This document shows, piece by piece, positions 8,641-16,438 of a DNA stretch of 64,000 bases (position 1 is the first letter of the stretch; every line of letters begins with the position of its first letter). The translations under genes and the position numbers were made by a program. The DNA is from CAZPMT01 sp964587655 (GTDB lineage: Bacteria; Hydrogenedentota; Hydrogenedentia; Hydrogenedentales; SLHB01): the NCBI GenBank assembly GCA_964587655.1, contig CAZPMT010000004.1, positions 50,506-114,505 of the forward strand, given 5' to 3'. The notes under the pieces were generated by a model. It saw nothing but the letters and a program-made list of their open reading frames with translations, did no database searches and was not told the DNA's origin.

Positions 8641-9978
8641 GTGCGCAGAAAAGAGGAAATCGTCGGGGTAGTGGATTTCGGATCGAGGGAAGTGCGCGTC
8701 CTTGTGGCCCGCAAGGATCACGAGGGCATGATCCAGGTCATCGGACACGGAGCCGAACCATCGCGGGGATGCATATCCCAGGGGGTGATTCAGGACCTGA
8801 ACTCCGCGCGCACCGTCCTCAAGAAGGCGCTCGACGCGGCCGAGAAAGAGGCTCAGGTGAACGTGAGTTCGCTTTTCTGTGCAATCAATGGGCGGAACGT
8901 CGAGACCTTCATCTGCGAGGGCAACGTGAAGCTCGACCGGGGCGTGGTCGAGATTCCGCACCTGCGTGAGGCCATTGACATAGCGTCGCGGGAGATCCTT
9001 GCGCCCGGCAAGTACGTCACGACTTCTATTACTGCCCAGGAATGGTACGTGGACGAACTGCCCGTTATGGATCCGTTGGGCATTCACGGCCAGGTGCTGA
9101 AGACCCGCGTGCATTTCGCGCGTATCCCATCGGTCATCACGGACAATCTTGTGAACTGCGTCGAGTCTCTGGGCCGGCGCCTCGAGGATCTCATCTTCAC
9201 GCCCCTGGCCAGCGCCCAGGGATGTCTCACCCCTGAAGAAATGGAGATCGGCGTCGCCGCGCTCGATATGGGACGCACCACAACGGGCCTGGCCGTCTAC
9301 CGCAACTATCGGATACTCGGCTCGCAGTGCTTCGAGTGGGGCGGATACCACATCACGCGCGATCTCGCCGCGGGACTGCACATCTCTTTCGAGGAAGCCG
9401 ATGACCTTATCATGTCGTACGGCATTTCTCAGGAGCGGATCGACGCCACAGTTTGTCGTGGCCTGACAAACCGTGACGCGAGGGACGAAGAAGAGGACGA
9501 ACTCACGCTGAGCCGTGACAACCCGCCCGTATTACCGGCCGACACACGGGCAAGGACCCCCGTCAAGCTGAAAACCGCGGTCCAAGGCGCTCCTTCCGTG
9601 GTCGACCGCGGAGAGATCGAAATGATCATCCACGCGCGGGCAAAGGAACTTCTCACGCGCGTGCGACAGTACCTGCAATCGCGCGGCCTGGCCAAGAACC
9701 TCGTGTGCGGCGTCGTCCTCACCGGCGGAATGACCGAGATCCGCAATGCGACCGAGCTGGCCCAGACCGTGTTCCAAGTCCCCTGCCGGAAGGGAATCCC
9801 AAGCGCCGTCGATATCCTGCCCCAGACCGTTCGCGGGCCGGCCTACGCCGCCGCCGTGGGCGTCGTCCGCCACGCGTTCATCTACCGCGAAGCCGCCCGC
9901 ACCGGACGGATCGACGCCGAAGCAGGGACTTCGATCATCCGCTCGATCTGGAATTGGCTAACGAAATACCTGTTCTGA
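8641..9978 (+). CDS. ftsA: Cell division protein FtsA
   Basis: FtsA is an actin-like ATPase that tethers FtsZ filaments to the inner membrane and recruits later divisome proteins. The 445-aa product has the actin-fold phosphate-1 loop (VVDFGSREVRV) at the N-terminus and SHS2-type subdomain sequence. A phosphate-2 motif (VAALDMGRTTTGLAV) lies near 205 and an adenosine motif (VVLTGGMTEI) near 360. The C-terminal amphipathic helix SIWNWLTKYLF is the membrane-targeting sequence. The start is GTG with AAAGGA about 12 bases upstream. Odd points: no ftsZ follows, and residues about 269-279 (ATVCRGLTNRD) are encoded by a 29-bp palindromic repeat (family C). The next ~45 residues form an acidic/Pro-rich, probably disordered insert. 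Confidence 0.9.
   Translation: MRRKEEIVGVVDFGSREVRVLVARKDHEGMIQVIGHGAEPSRGCISQGVIQDLNSARTVLKKALDAAEKEAQVNVSSLFCAINGRNVETFICEGNVKLDRGVVEIPHLREAIDIASREILAPGKYVTTSITAQEWYVDELPVMDPLGIHGQVLKTRVHFARIPSVITDNLVNCVESLGRRLEDLIFTPLASAQGCLTPEEMEIGVAALDMGRTTTGLAVYRNYRILGSQCFEWGGYHITRDLAAGLHISFEEADDLIMSYGISQERIDATVCRGLTNRDARDEEEDELTLSRDNPPVLPADTRARTPVKLKTAVQGAPSVVDRGEIEMIIHARAKELLTRVRQYLQSRGLAKNLVCGVVLTGGMTEIRNATELAQTVFQVPCRKGIPSAVDILPQTVRGPAYAAAVGVVRHAFIYREAARTGRIDAEAGTSIIRSIWNWLTKYLF
9447..9475. repeat. Palindromic element C, copy 1, inside ftsA
   Basis: CACAGTTTGTC (9447-9457), a 7-base loop GTGGCCT, then GACAAACCGTG (9465-9475); the arms match at 10 of 11 positions. The same 29-bp unit occurs at 41374-41401 in another gene and, with perfect arms, at 56336-56364 between genes. 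It is read in frame here. Confidence 0.85.
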
Positions 9979-10036
9979 AGGCTGTAGGAAGACAGGTCAT
10001 CCGCCGCCTATAGCCTTCAGCCTTCAGCCTCTCTAC
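9977..10036. repeat. Palindromic element A, copy 2
   Basis: GAAGGCTGTAGG, core GAAGACAGGTCATCC, then CTATAGCCTTCAG, CCTTCAG and CCTCTC. It overlaps the ftsA stop codon and fills the ftsA-mnmA convergent gap. Its hairpin could act as a bidirectional terminator, but there is no T-run. Confidence 0.85.
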
Positions 10037-10047
10037 ATGCAGGACCT

Positions 10048-11226
10048 CTACTGTTCGTCAGCGGGTATTACGCCGCCGGCCACGATGGCGTCATCGGCGT
10101 CATACAATACAATATGCTGGCCGGGCGCCGGGGCGAACACGGGCGGGTCGAACGTTACTTCAAACGCATCCTTGCTGATACCGGAGATGACGCATGGTTC
10201 GGGATGACCCACGGACCGGACCTTGCCTCGTAGCGACTCGCCTACGTTAAGCTTCTCCGGCTGGAGCACGTTGACGCGTACCGCGCGGACACGTGTCTCG
10301 TACCCGGCGGCCCTGGGCCCGACGATCACGGCGTTATCCTCGGGCACAAGCTTGATGACATACAAAGGTTCGGGGTTTGAAATGCGAAGGCCCCGGCGCT
10401 GTCCCACGGTGAAGTTGTGGAGTCCCGTATGCTCGCCCAAGCGCTTGCCGGCGGCGTCGAGAATTGGACCGGGCCGAGACGGCATGTCCCGAAGCAGCGC
10501 ACGATAGTCGCCTTCCGCTGCGAAGCACAGTTCCATGCTGTCGGGCTTGCCTGCGACGAAGATCCGGCACGCGGAGGCGGCTTGCCGCACCTCGTTCTTC
10601 GTGAGGCCGCCCAAGGGGAAGTGGAGAAAGGCGAGGCGGTCTCGCGGCACGCCGTAGAGGAAATAACTTTGATCGCGCGCCGAGTCCTTCGCGCGCCTTA
10701 AGAGGCCATAGGCTGTAGGCTGTAAGCTGTAGGCCGTAGGTGAACTGTCTTCCTTCAGCCTACAGCCTTCGGCCTCCAGGCGTGCGTAATGGCCCGTCGC
10801 AAGATGTTCGATTCCGAGACGTTCCCGGAGCAGGTCCCAGACGAGATGAAACTTCAGGTGCGTATTGCAGTCGACACAAGGGCTCGGAGTATTGCCTTCA
10901 CTGTAAGATCTCCGAAACGGGTCTATCACAAAGACACGAAACACCTCTTCCGTATCGACGAAGTAATGCGGCAACCCGAGGTCCTTGCATACAAGGGCGG
11001 CCTCCGTGCCGCAACACGGGCGGCGAATCGAGCACGCATCCACCACCGGAATCTTCATAGTGATTCCGACCACGTCCCAACCGGCGTCGCGCAGAAGCAT
11101 CGCTGTCACGCTGCTGTCAACCCCGCCGCTCATGAGGACCGCGATAGGCGTCCCTGTCCGCTCGGGCGAAACGTACTCGAACGTCGGCGGAAGCAGCCTT
11201 GGCAGTACCTCATCGACGGGCGGCAT
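10048..11226 (-). CDS. mnmA: tRNA-specific 2-thiouridylase MnmA, with repeat-encoded insert
   Basis: MnmA transfers sulfur to C2 of wobble U34 in tRNA-Lys, -Glu and -Gln in an ATP-dependent reaction, using a persulfide passed from IscS-type donors. The PP-loop SGGVDSS sits at 33-39. The first active-site Cys is in TPSPCVDCN (117) and the second in SMELCF. DQSYFLYG and HNFTVGQRRGL are also diagnostic. At 392 aa it is slightly long. Residues about 151-175, between ATGHYARL and the LLRRAKD strand, are encoded by an inverted copy of element A (10701-10778), where homologues have a shorter loop. The frame is intact and both Cys remain, so the enzyme is probably functional. An AGGGAG site lies 8 bases upstream of the ATG. 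Confidence 0.95.
   Translation of the reverse strand: MPPVDEVLPRLLPPTFEYVSPERTGTPIAVLMSGGVDSSVTAMLLRDAGWDVVGITMKIPVVDACSIRRPCCGTEAALVCKDLGLPHYFVDTEEVFRVFVIDPFRRSYSEGNTPSPCVDCNTHLKFHLVWDLLRERLGIEHLATGHYARLEAEGCRLKEDSSPTAYSLQPTAYGLLRRAKDSARDQSYFLYGVPRDRLAFLHFPLGGLTKNEVRQAASACRIFVAGKPDSMELCFAAEGDYRALLRDMPSRPGPILDAAGKRLGEHTGLHNFTVGQRRGLRISNPEPLYVIKLVPEDNAVIVGPRAAGYETRVRAVRVNVLQPEKLNVGESLRGKVRSVGHPEPCVISGISKDAFEVTFDPPVFAPAPGQHIVLYDADDAIVAGGVIPADEQ
10701..10778. repeat. Palindromic element A, copy 3, in frame within mnmA
   Basis: AGAGGCC, then AGGCTGTAGGCTGTAAGC and TGTAGGCCGTAGG. The core is GTGAACTGTCTTCC, the reverse complement of the GGAAGACAGNNCACC core of the other copies. It ends CTTCAGCCTACAGCCTTCGG. 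It encodes the GCRLKEDSSPTAYSLQPTAYG segment of MnmA with no stop or frameshift. Confidence 0.88.
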
Positions 11227-11261
11227 TCGTAAGACTCCCTATGCTTGCTCCGAAACGGGCG

Positions 11262-11313
11262 GAGAGGCTGTAGGCTGAAGGAAGACAGGCCACCTTCAGC
11301 CATGAAGCCTATG
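11262..11313. repeat. Palindromic element A, copy 4
   Basis: GAGAGGCTGTAGGCTGAAGG, core AAGACAGGCCACC, then TTCAGCCATGAAGCCTATGG. It lies upstream of mnmA, 36 bases from its start codon. The right arm is diverged. Confidence 0.8.
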
Positions 11314-11561
11314 GATAGTATCATGACGAGAGTGAAAGGGACATGTCGCCACACCGCAGGCATTGCAGGCGGTAATGTGTGGCATTACTAGAGAATCGCG
11401 ACGGAGTCTCGCGATGGCCTCTTTGGCTTCTTCGTATACCGGGTATGCCGGTGTTATCCTGGCGCTGAATGGTGTGGCATAGCTGAGCGTTGAAGAATAG
11501 CCCTCGCGATTCGCCGCTCAGCCGCGAGCTTCCGTCGACCGCGCAAGAGATAGGAGGAGAA
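11314..11561. other. Intergenic region mnmA-pyrE with imperfect palindromes
   Basis: No gene is supported. ATCGCGA and TCGCGAT arms around CGGAGTC form a hairpin at about 11394-11414. Two GTGTGGCAT-type segments (11378 and 11471) bracket it and look like fragments of a further repeat. The pyrE ribosome-binding site (AGGAGG, 11553-11558) is at the right edge. Confidence 0.4.
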
Positions 11562-12134
11562 ATGACGCCAAACCAGAAGGAGCTTCTGGCCCGAAGAATC
11601 CACGAGGTCTCACACCTGAAAGGACAATTTCTGCTCAGGTCGGGCGTCGTCAGTGATGAGTACTTTGACAAATACCGTTTCGAATCGGATCCCGCATTGG
11701 TCAACGACATCGCGCAGGCCATGCGCGAGTTGATTCCGGACCGCGCTGACGCCCTTGCCGGGCTCGAAATGGGCGGAATCCCCATCGCGACGGTGCTCTC
11801 GCAGCTCACGGGTATCCCGGCGCTCTTCGTGCGCAAAAAGGCAAAGGAATACGGAACATGCAAGCTCGCCGAGGGAGGAAGTGCGCAAGGATTGCGGCTC
11901 GTGATTATTGAAGACGTCATCACCTCCGGCGGGCAGATCGCCGCCTCAGCCAAAGAACTGCGGGCGCTTGGCGCGAATATCGTGCGCGTCATCGGCGTCA
12001 TAGATCGCGAAGCCGGCGGAGTGAAGAACCTGGCGGAGGAAGGTCTTGAACTCCGCGCACTATTCACCATGAGCGAATTGAAACGTGCGGCACGAGAGTT
12101 ACAGGGCGGCGGCGGATTCGAATCGTCCACATGA
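11562..12134 (+). CDS. pyrE: Orotate phosphoribosyltransferase
   Basis: PyrE converts orotate and PRPP to orotidine monophosphate in de novo pyrimidine synthesis. The type I phosphoribosyltransferase PRPP motif is clear as RLVIIEDVITSGGQI near residues 108-122. The catalytic loop is FVRKKAKEYGT, where the Lys residues contact pyrophosphate, and LAGLEMGGIPIAT precedes it. It is 190 aa, a normal compact length. The start at 11562 follows an AGGAGGAGA site; a longer frame from 11490 would run back through the repeat region. It stands alone on this strand and its 3' end is followed by a 10-bp tandem repeat. Confidence 0.93.
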   Translation: MTPNQKELLARRIHEVSHLKGQFLLRSGVVSDEYFDKYRFESDPALVNDIAQAMRELIPDRADALAGLEMGGIPIATVLSQLTGIPALFVRKKAKEYGTCKLAEGGSAQGLRLVIIEDVITSGGQIAASAKELRALGANIVRVIGVIDREAGGVKNLAEEGLELRALFTMSELKRAARELQGGGGFESST

Positions 12135-12148
12135 CTGACCATGCCGCG

Positions 12149-12206
12149 CTGTGTTAATCCGTGTTAGTCCGTGTTCGTCTGTGGTTCAAGCGCCGAATTC
12201 AGGGTT
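12149..12206. repeat. Tandem GTGTTAGTCC-type 10-mers followed by an element-H-like end
   Basis: Four diverged 10-bp units (GTGTTAATCC, GTGTTAGTCC, GTGTTCGTCT, GTGGTTC) span about 12151-12187. Immediately after is GCGCCGAATTCAGGG (12191-12205), which resembles the right terminus of element H (GCCGAATCCAGGG). It may be a solo or decayed end. Confidence 0.6.
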
Positions 12207-14073
12207 ATGGGCTAAGTTGGGACTTCAGGTCATTGACAGGTATGCCGCGGGCATCCGTAATACGGAAGATGAACCCCCAGTCCTTGCGGTTATTGCAGAC
12301 CTTCAGCAGGATGGGCGTCGTTCCAGCGGGAAGCGTCAGCGGAACAATGTCGCGGTCCAGAATTACGCGTCCTTCCTCCGGGGTCTCGTAGGCGAGCTTG
12401 CCACCCACCCAGAGTTTCCAGGCGTCGTTGGCCCCGACGCGAATCTGTACGTCGCGCGCCGCGGCGCTGCTCACGTAACACGCCGCGTAGGCGCATACCT
12501 CCTCGGACGGCTGTAGGGCCTTCGCGAGGTCGACCGACGCGTGCTTCGGTGCGGCGCGATAATCGGACCAGCGCACTCTCCCTCCGATTCCGTCATATTC
12601 TCCCTCCAGGTTCAATTCCGTTTCAGGCGGATATGCGGTCGCATATCCCTTCTTGTCCTTGTTGTCGAACGGACCGATCAGCATCCAATGCGTCTGCGTG
12701 CCCATCCCCTTCGCGAGATCGATCTCCTCGCCGCGATGAATCCGTAGCCCGAGATCCCAAAGCATCTTGTTCAACGCCGCTGCCGGACTCGACGAATAGA
12801 CGCCGGCCGGCATCAATCCCACCTCGACTTCCTCGCGCGGGCCGGCAAAGGTCGGCACGAGTGCAAGACCCAAATCGGGCGCGTAATCTCGGAGCGCCAG
12901 ATTCCGCAGGGCCTTTGCCGTCGCCACGTAATCCGGGTTTGTTGCGACCTCGCGATCCGCGATGACGCGCATGATGCCCTCGCGCCTGTCAACGTCGGCG
13001 CGTCCCTGCGCATCCGATCCCAACATGAACGGGCGCAGGTTGTGGCTGTAAATCCAGTTGTAGCGCCGCGACATCATCAGCGAGGCGGCAAACGCCTGTC
13101 GGAACTCATCGACCGAAGGTTCCGCGCCGTGGTACTCGTCGCTGTCAATACCGAACGGCCACAGACCCGCCGAGATCGAGCAGTTTTCCAACCAATACTT
13201 CTTGCCTCGGTCGGAAAGCATCATGCTGTACAGGCTGTTGCAGAGCCAGCCGTGCCCGAGCATGTAGCGGATGTTCGGGCGGCGGTACGTATACTCGGCG
13301 CAAAGGTGCACGCCGGGGGCCTTGCGCCGCGCCGCCTCCTCGATCCAGGCGGATTGAATGACGCTTCCAAGCGCGAACGAGCCTTCTGGAAGCGTCAGGA
13401 GGACCATACTGGGGAACTCGTCGTACATGACCTGCGCCACGCGGGTCATGCGCGCGCGGATCTTCGCCACGAGTTCCTTGCGCGAGAAATTCTGGTACGC
13501 GTAGCCTTCCCAGTTGAAATGGTATTGTTGCGAGATGTACTCGATGTCGAGAGCGACGCCCGTGCAACCCGTTTCGCGCGCGAAGATTGCGAATTGGCGG
13601 AAGTTGTTCTCGATCTGCGACCAGGCGGCGTCGTTGAACCACTCGAAGGTGTGCGAGAACGCCATCGTAAGAAATACGTCGCAGCCGAGCCAGCGACAGC
13701 GTCCGTTCGCCTGCCGAACGGTCTGTAACGTCTTGTCCGATTCCCCAATCGTCCACGGTTCCTTGTCAGCCGACCACACGTCGGACGACCATTCACCCGC
13801 GACGCCCGTCAAGAAGAAGCCCTTGAACCCGAGCCTCGCCCACGCCTCCGCGTCGGCCAGCAATTCGTCCGGACCTACGCTATAAAGGAGTGTCTTCGGG
13901 AGCGCCAGGTCCGGCGTCTGGCCGTAGGAGATGCCGGGCTCCGCCTGCTTCGAGTCAAATCGCGGGTACTTGCCCGGCCCGGGACTGTACGGGCTGTCCG
14001 CCCACAAGGCAACAGATACGTGTAGGAACACCAAGAGGGACGTGGCCAGGAGTGCGCGGAAACCGTATGACAT
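12205..14073 (-). CDS. Secreted TIM-barrel glycosidase-like protein with C-terminal sugar-binding-like module
   Basis: A 622-aa protein with a signal peptide (MSYGFRALLATSLLVFL..., cleavage near residue 25). Residues about 60-420 look like a glycoside-hydrolase-type barrel. Short hydrophobic strands end in acidic residues (GFKGFFLTGV, GCTGVALDIEYISQQ, HLCAEYTY, GLWPFGIDSDEYHG), and the DIEY and DSDEYHG acids are candidate catalytic residues. Residues about 470-622 start with HWMLIGPFDN and contain ACYVSSAAARDVQIRVGANDAWKLWVGG, as in the galactose-binding/PA14-like tails of secreted proteins in planctomycete-like bacteria. No GH family can be named with confidence. The ribosome-binding site is GGGAGC, 10 bases upstream. 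Confidence 0.55.
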   Translation of the reverse strand: MSYGFRALLATSLLVFLHVSVALWADSPYSPGPGKYPRFDSKQAEPGISYGQTPDLALPKTLLYSVGPDELLADAEAWARLGFKGFFLTGVAGEWSSDVWSADKEPWTIGESDKTLQTVRQANGRCRWLGCDVFLTMAFSHTFEWFNDAAWSQIENNFRQFAIFARETGCTGVALDIEYISQQYHFNWEGYAYQNFSRKELVAKIRARMTRVAQVMYDEFPSMVLLTLPEGSFALGSVIQSAWIEEAARRKAPGVHLCAEYTYRRPNIRYMLGHGWLCNSLYSMMLSDRGKKYWLENCSISAGLWPFGIDSDEYHGAEPSVDEFRQAFAASLMMSRRYNWIYSHNLRPFMLGSDAQGRADVDRREGIMRVIADREVATNPDYVATAKALRNLALRDYAPDLGLALVPTFAGPREEVEVGLMPAGVYSSSPAAALNKMLWDLGLRIHRGEEIDLAKGMGTQTHWMLIGPFDNKDKKGYATAYPPETELNLEGEYDGIGGRVRWSDYRAAPKHASVDLAKALQPSEEVCAYAACYVSSAAARDVQIRVGANDAWKLWVGGKLAYETPEEGRVILDRDIVPLTLPAGTTPILLKVCNNRKDWGFIFRITDARGIPVNDLKSQLSP

Positions 14074-14140
14074 GTCGAATCTGCTCCCGATCTGATGGAC
14101 GGACGTTGCGACGAATCTTAAGGTGCGCGGCCCTCGGCAG

Positions 14141-14764
14141 TCAACAGACGGGGCAGACCCTGCCCGGGTAGGCTCCGGATCGTTGCGCGCCGGACGGCTT
14201 AGCTTTTTTGATTTGCTCGATAGCGGCGTACAAAGGGTCCTTGCCCGCCTTCACGTTGTACGCCGGATCGATGTAACGGATCGCGCCCGTCTTGTCAATC
14301 AGGAAAACGGATCGCTTCGCAAGGTGTCCCAACATCGGCACGGTAATGAGCGGCACCCCGTAGGCCGTGACGATTTTCTTTTCGGGATCGCCTACAACAT
14401 GGAACGGAAATCCCTTTTCCTGTTTGAACCGGTCGCTCTCAGACTGCGGGTCCACGCTAACGGCGACGACTTCGGTGTCGGCGCTCTGGAACCGCGCAAA
14501 ATCATCCCGGAACCCGCACATCTCGGCAGTGCATCCCGGCGTGAACACCTTAGGATAGAACGCGACCAGCACGTTCTTCTTCCCCTTGAGGTCCGACAGC
14601 TTCAACGCCGGCGCATCCGGTTTTTCCTGTCCGGCTTTGACGATCTCAAAGTCCGGGGCCTCGTCGCCGACTTTCAGGCCGGCGGCCTTTTCTTCCGCCT
14701 TAGCCGCAGGCGTCCAGTAGCAGGCAAGCAATACGACGATCGAAAGAGCCAAAGCGATTCTCAC
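14141..14764 (-). CDS. Exported peroxiredoxin (AhpC/TSA, BCP-like)
   Basis: Peroxiredoxins reduce hydroperoxides through a peroxidatic Cys. Here the motif is VFTPGCTAEMCGFRDDF. The first Cys is the peroxidatic residue and the second, five residues on, is the resolving Cys of the BCP/PrxQ class. The GTG at 14764 is chosen because AAAGGGAAA lies 7 bases upstream and the product then starts with a basic residue and a hydrophobic stretch (IALALSIVVLLAC), an export signal. LLAC could be a lipobox, with AKA-EE an alternative signal peptidase I site. The 207-aa product would act in the periplasm. Its C-terminal tail after AIEQIKKAK is unusually Cys/Gly-rich. Confidence 0.85.
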   Translation of the reverse strand: MRIALALSIVVLLACYWTPAAKAEEKAAGLKVGDEAPDFEIVKAGQEKPDAPALKLSDLKGKKNVLVAFYPKVFTPGCTAEMCGFRDDFARFQSADTEVVAVSVDPQSESDRFKQEKGFPFHVVGDPEKKIVTAYGVPLITVPMLGHLAKRSVFLIDKTGAIRYIDPAYNVKAGKDPLYAAIEQIKKAKPSGAQRSGAYPGRVCPVC

Positions 14765-14833
14765 GGAAGTTTCCCTTTCCACGCACAGTTCAATGACTTC
14801 ACCATATCTAAACACCGCAGGCACACGAAATAT

Positions 14834-16438
14834 TCAATCGCTGTCCACCGGCGGCACATATCTTCCCCGCGCGATGATGTCCTTCGGGTCGAGGGCCTTC
14901 TTGATCTGCGAGGCGACTTCCCAAAAGACGTCGCCTTCCGAGCGGATCTTGGACATTCCGTGCAAGCCGACGCGATAGGGTATGTAGCCTGCCGCGACCA
15001 GCGCGTCCGCGAGTGCGTCGTAGCAGCGGCGGGCGCGGGCGGTCTCATCGGGCTCGGCCTTGTCGAACACGATGTTCAAGATGACGATCATCGCGCGTTC
15101 CGTGATCATCGTGAACGTTGCCAGGAGCTCAAATCCATACTGGGCAAAGATGGGATCCGCAACGCGGAGCAACGATTCGGCGTCGCGGCCCGTCATCGGG
15201 ATCACCGGCGATATCCACATCAGACCGCAACCTGCATCGAGCGGATTGAGCGAGTCGCCTTCCTTCGGACGGCGCAATCGCCATTGTGCGCCGAGCAACG
15301 GCTCATCCGTCGGGACGCCTTTGAGGAGCCCATAGTTGTGTTTGAGGGCCTGCAACTGCGTCCGGAGTCGCGCGCCGAGACCCACGATCCCGAGGCATCG
15401 GGCCGCGAACTCGCCTAGCGCGAGTTTGACATCGTCGACGAATATGACCTTGCCCAAGGAACCCACCGCACGGCGCAACGCCTTGCGCGAAGCGCGGACG
15501 TGCGCCTTCGTTCCCGTAAGCGAGCCGCCCGCGTTCCATGCGCCGGCGCCTCCCGCGCCCCGCAGCCGCAGGCGGACTTCCTCCGGCAAGGGCGTCCGGT
15601 TCCCGGCTTCCTTCCAGGGGTATCGGCCCGTCGCGCTCAGAATGCGGAGGTCATTTCCGATGTGGATCGCGGACTGAAGGATTCCCGCCAGCCGCAGCGG
15701 ACGCAAACGGTCGATCAGCGGCGAAAGGTTCTCACCCCGATCTACCTTGATGAAGAAAAAGGTGAACGCTTCGGGTCTAGGCATAAGCCAGATCCCGATT
15801 CGCGTCACAATGCCGAAGTTGGATTGGCAGAAAAGCCCGTCGAGGAACGGGCCGACGCCGTAACGATAAACGTGCGCCGCGCGGGCGTTCGGGTAATGGC
15901 CGAACCCCGTGTTCAGCAGGCGTCCGTCCGCCAGCACGACCTCCATCCCGCAGGCGGTCAGAAAGTGGTCGCCGTAACGGGTGTGGCCGAAGCCGCGATC
16001 GAGAGTGTTGCCGACGAGACTCGCCTCGCGCCCCGCGCCTGTCGAATCCGGCCAGAGCCCGGTGTTGTGGTCGCGCAGGTAGTCGTACAACTGCTGCTGA
16101 GTGACGCCCGGCTCGATCACCGCGTACGCCAACTCGGTGTTGACCTCGATGATGCGGTCCATGCGGCTGAGGTCGACAATCGCGGCGCCGTCCGTCGGCG
16201 CGCATGCGTCGCCGTAGCCCCAGTTACGCCCGCGCGAGATCGGATACACCACGACCCCGTGCTCCGAAGCGATGCGCACTATGACCCGCACTTCTTCAGT
16301 GGACCGGGGGTATAGCACGCACATGGGCCGCGTCCCCTGGTCCTGGGTTGTGCGGGCGTACCTGGCGACGGTCACGTCATCGGCAAGGACACTCGCCGCG
16401 CCGAGGGCTGCTATCCATTCTTGAATGGCGGCGTTCAT
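14834..16438 (-). CDS. VAO-family FAD-linked oxidase/dehydrogenase (4-cresol dehydrogenase-like)
   Basis: A 534-aa flavoprotein of the vanillyl-alcohol oxidase/p-cresol methylhydroxylase superfamily, which oxidises phenolic or alcohol groups. FAD-binding motifs are ISRGRNWGYGDACAP near 70-85, EPGVTQQQLYDYL near 115 and YGDHFLTACGMEVVLADG near 160. The substrate-binding cap domain follows. The C-terminal DIIARGRYVPP is the usual ending, where VAO homologues read PGRY. Whether the flavin is covalently bound cannot be settled from the residues seen. The start at 16438 overlaps the preceding ADP-ribosylglycohydrolase stop by ATGA, so the two are cotranslated. A longer frame upstream lacks a ribosome-binding site. 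Confidence 0.8.
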   Translation of the reverse strand: MNAAIQEWIAALGAASVLADDVTVARYARTTQDQGTRPMCVLYPRSTEEVRVIVRIASEHGVVVYPISRGRNWGYGDACAPTDGAAIVDLSRMDRIIEVNTELAYAVIEPGVTQQQLYDYLRDHNTGLWPDSTGAGREASLVGNTLDRGFGHTRYGDHFLTACGMEVVLADGRLLNTGFGHYPNARAAHVYRYGVGPFLDGLFCQSNFGIVTRIGIWLMPRPEAFTFFFIKVDRGENLSPLIDRLRPLRLAGILQSAIHIGNDLRILSATGRYPWKEAGNRTPLPEEVRLRLRGAGGAGAWNAGGSLTGTKAHVRASRKALRRAVGSLGKVIFVDDVKLALGEFAARCLGIVGLGARLRTQLQALKHNYGLLKGVPTDEPLLGAQWRLRRPKEGDSLNPLDAGCGLMWISPVIPMTGRDAESLLRVADPIFAQYGFELLATFTMITERAMIVILNIVFDKAEPDETARARRCYDALADALVAAGYIPYRVGLHGMSKIRSEGDVFWEVASQIKKALDPKDIIARGRYVPPVDSD

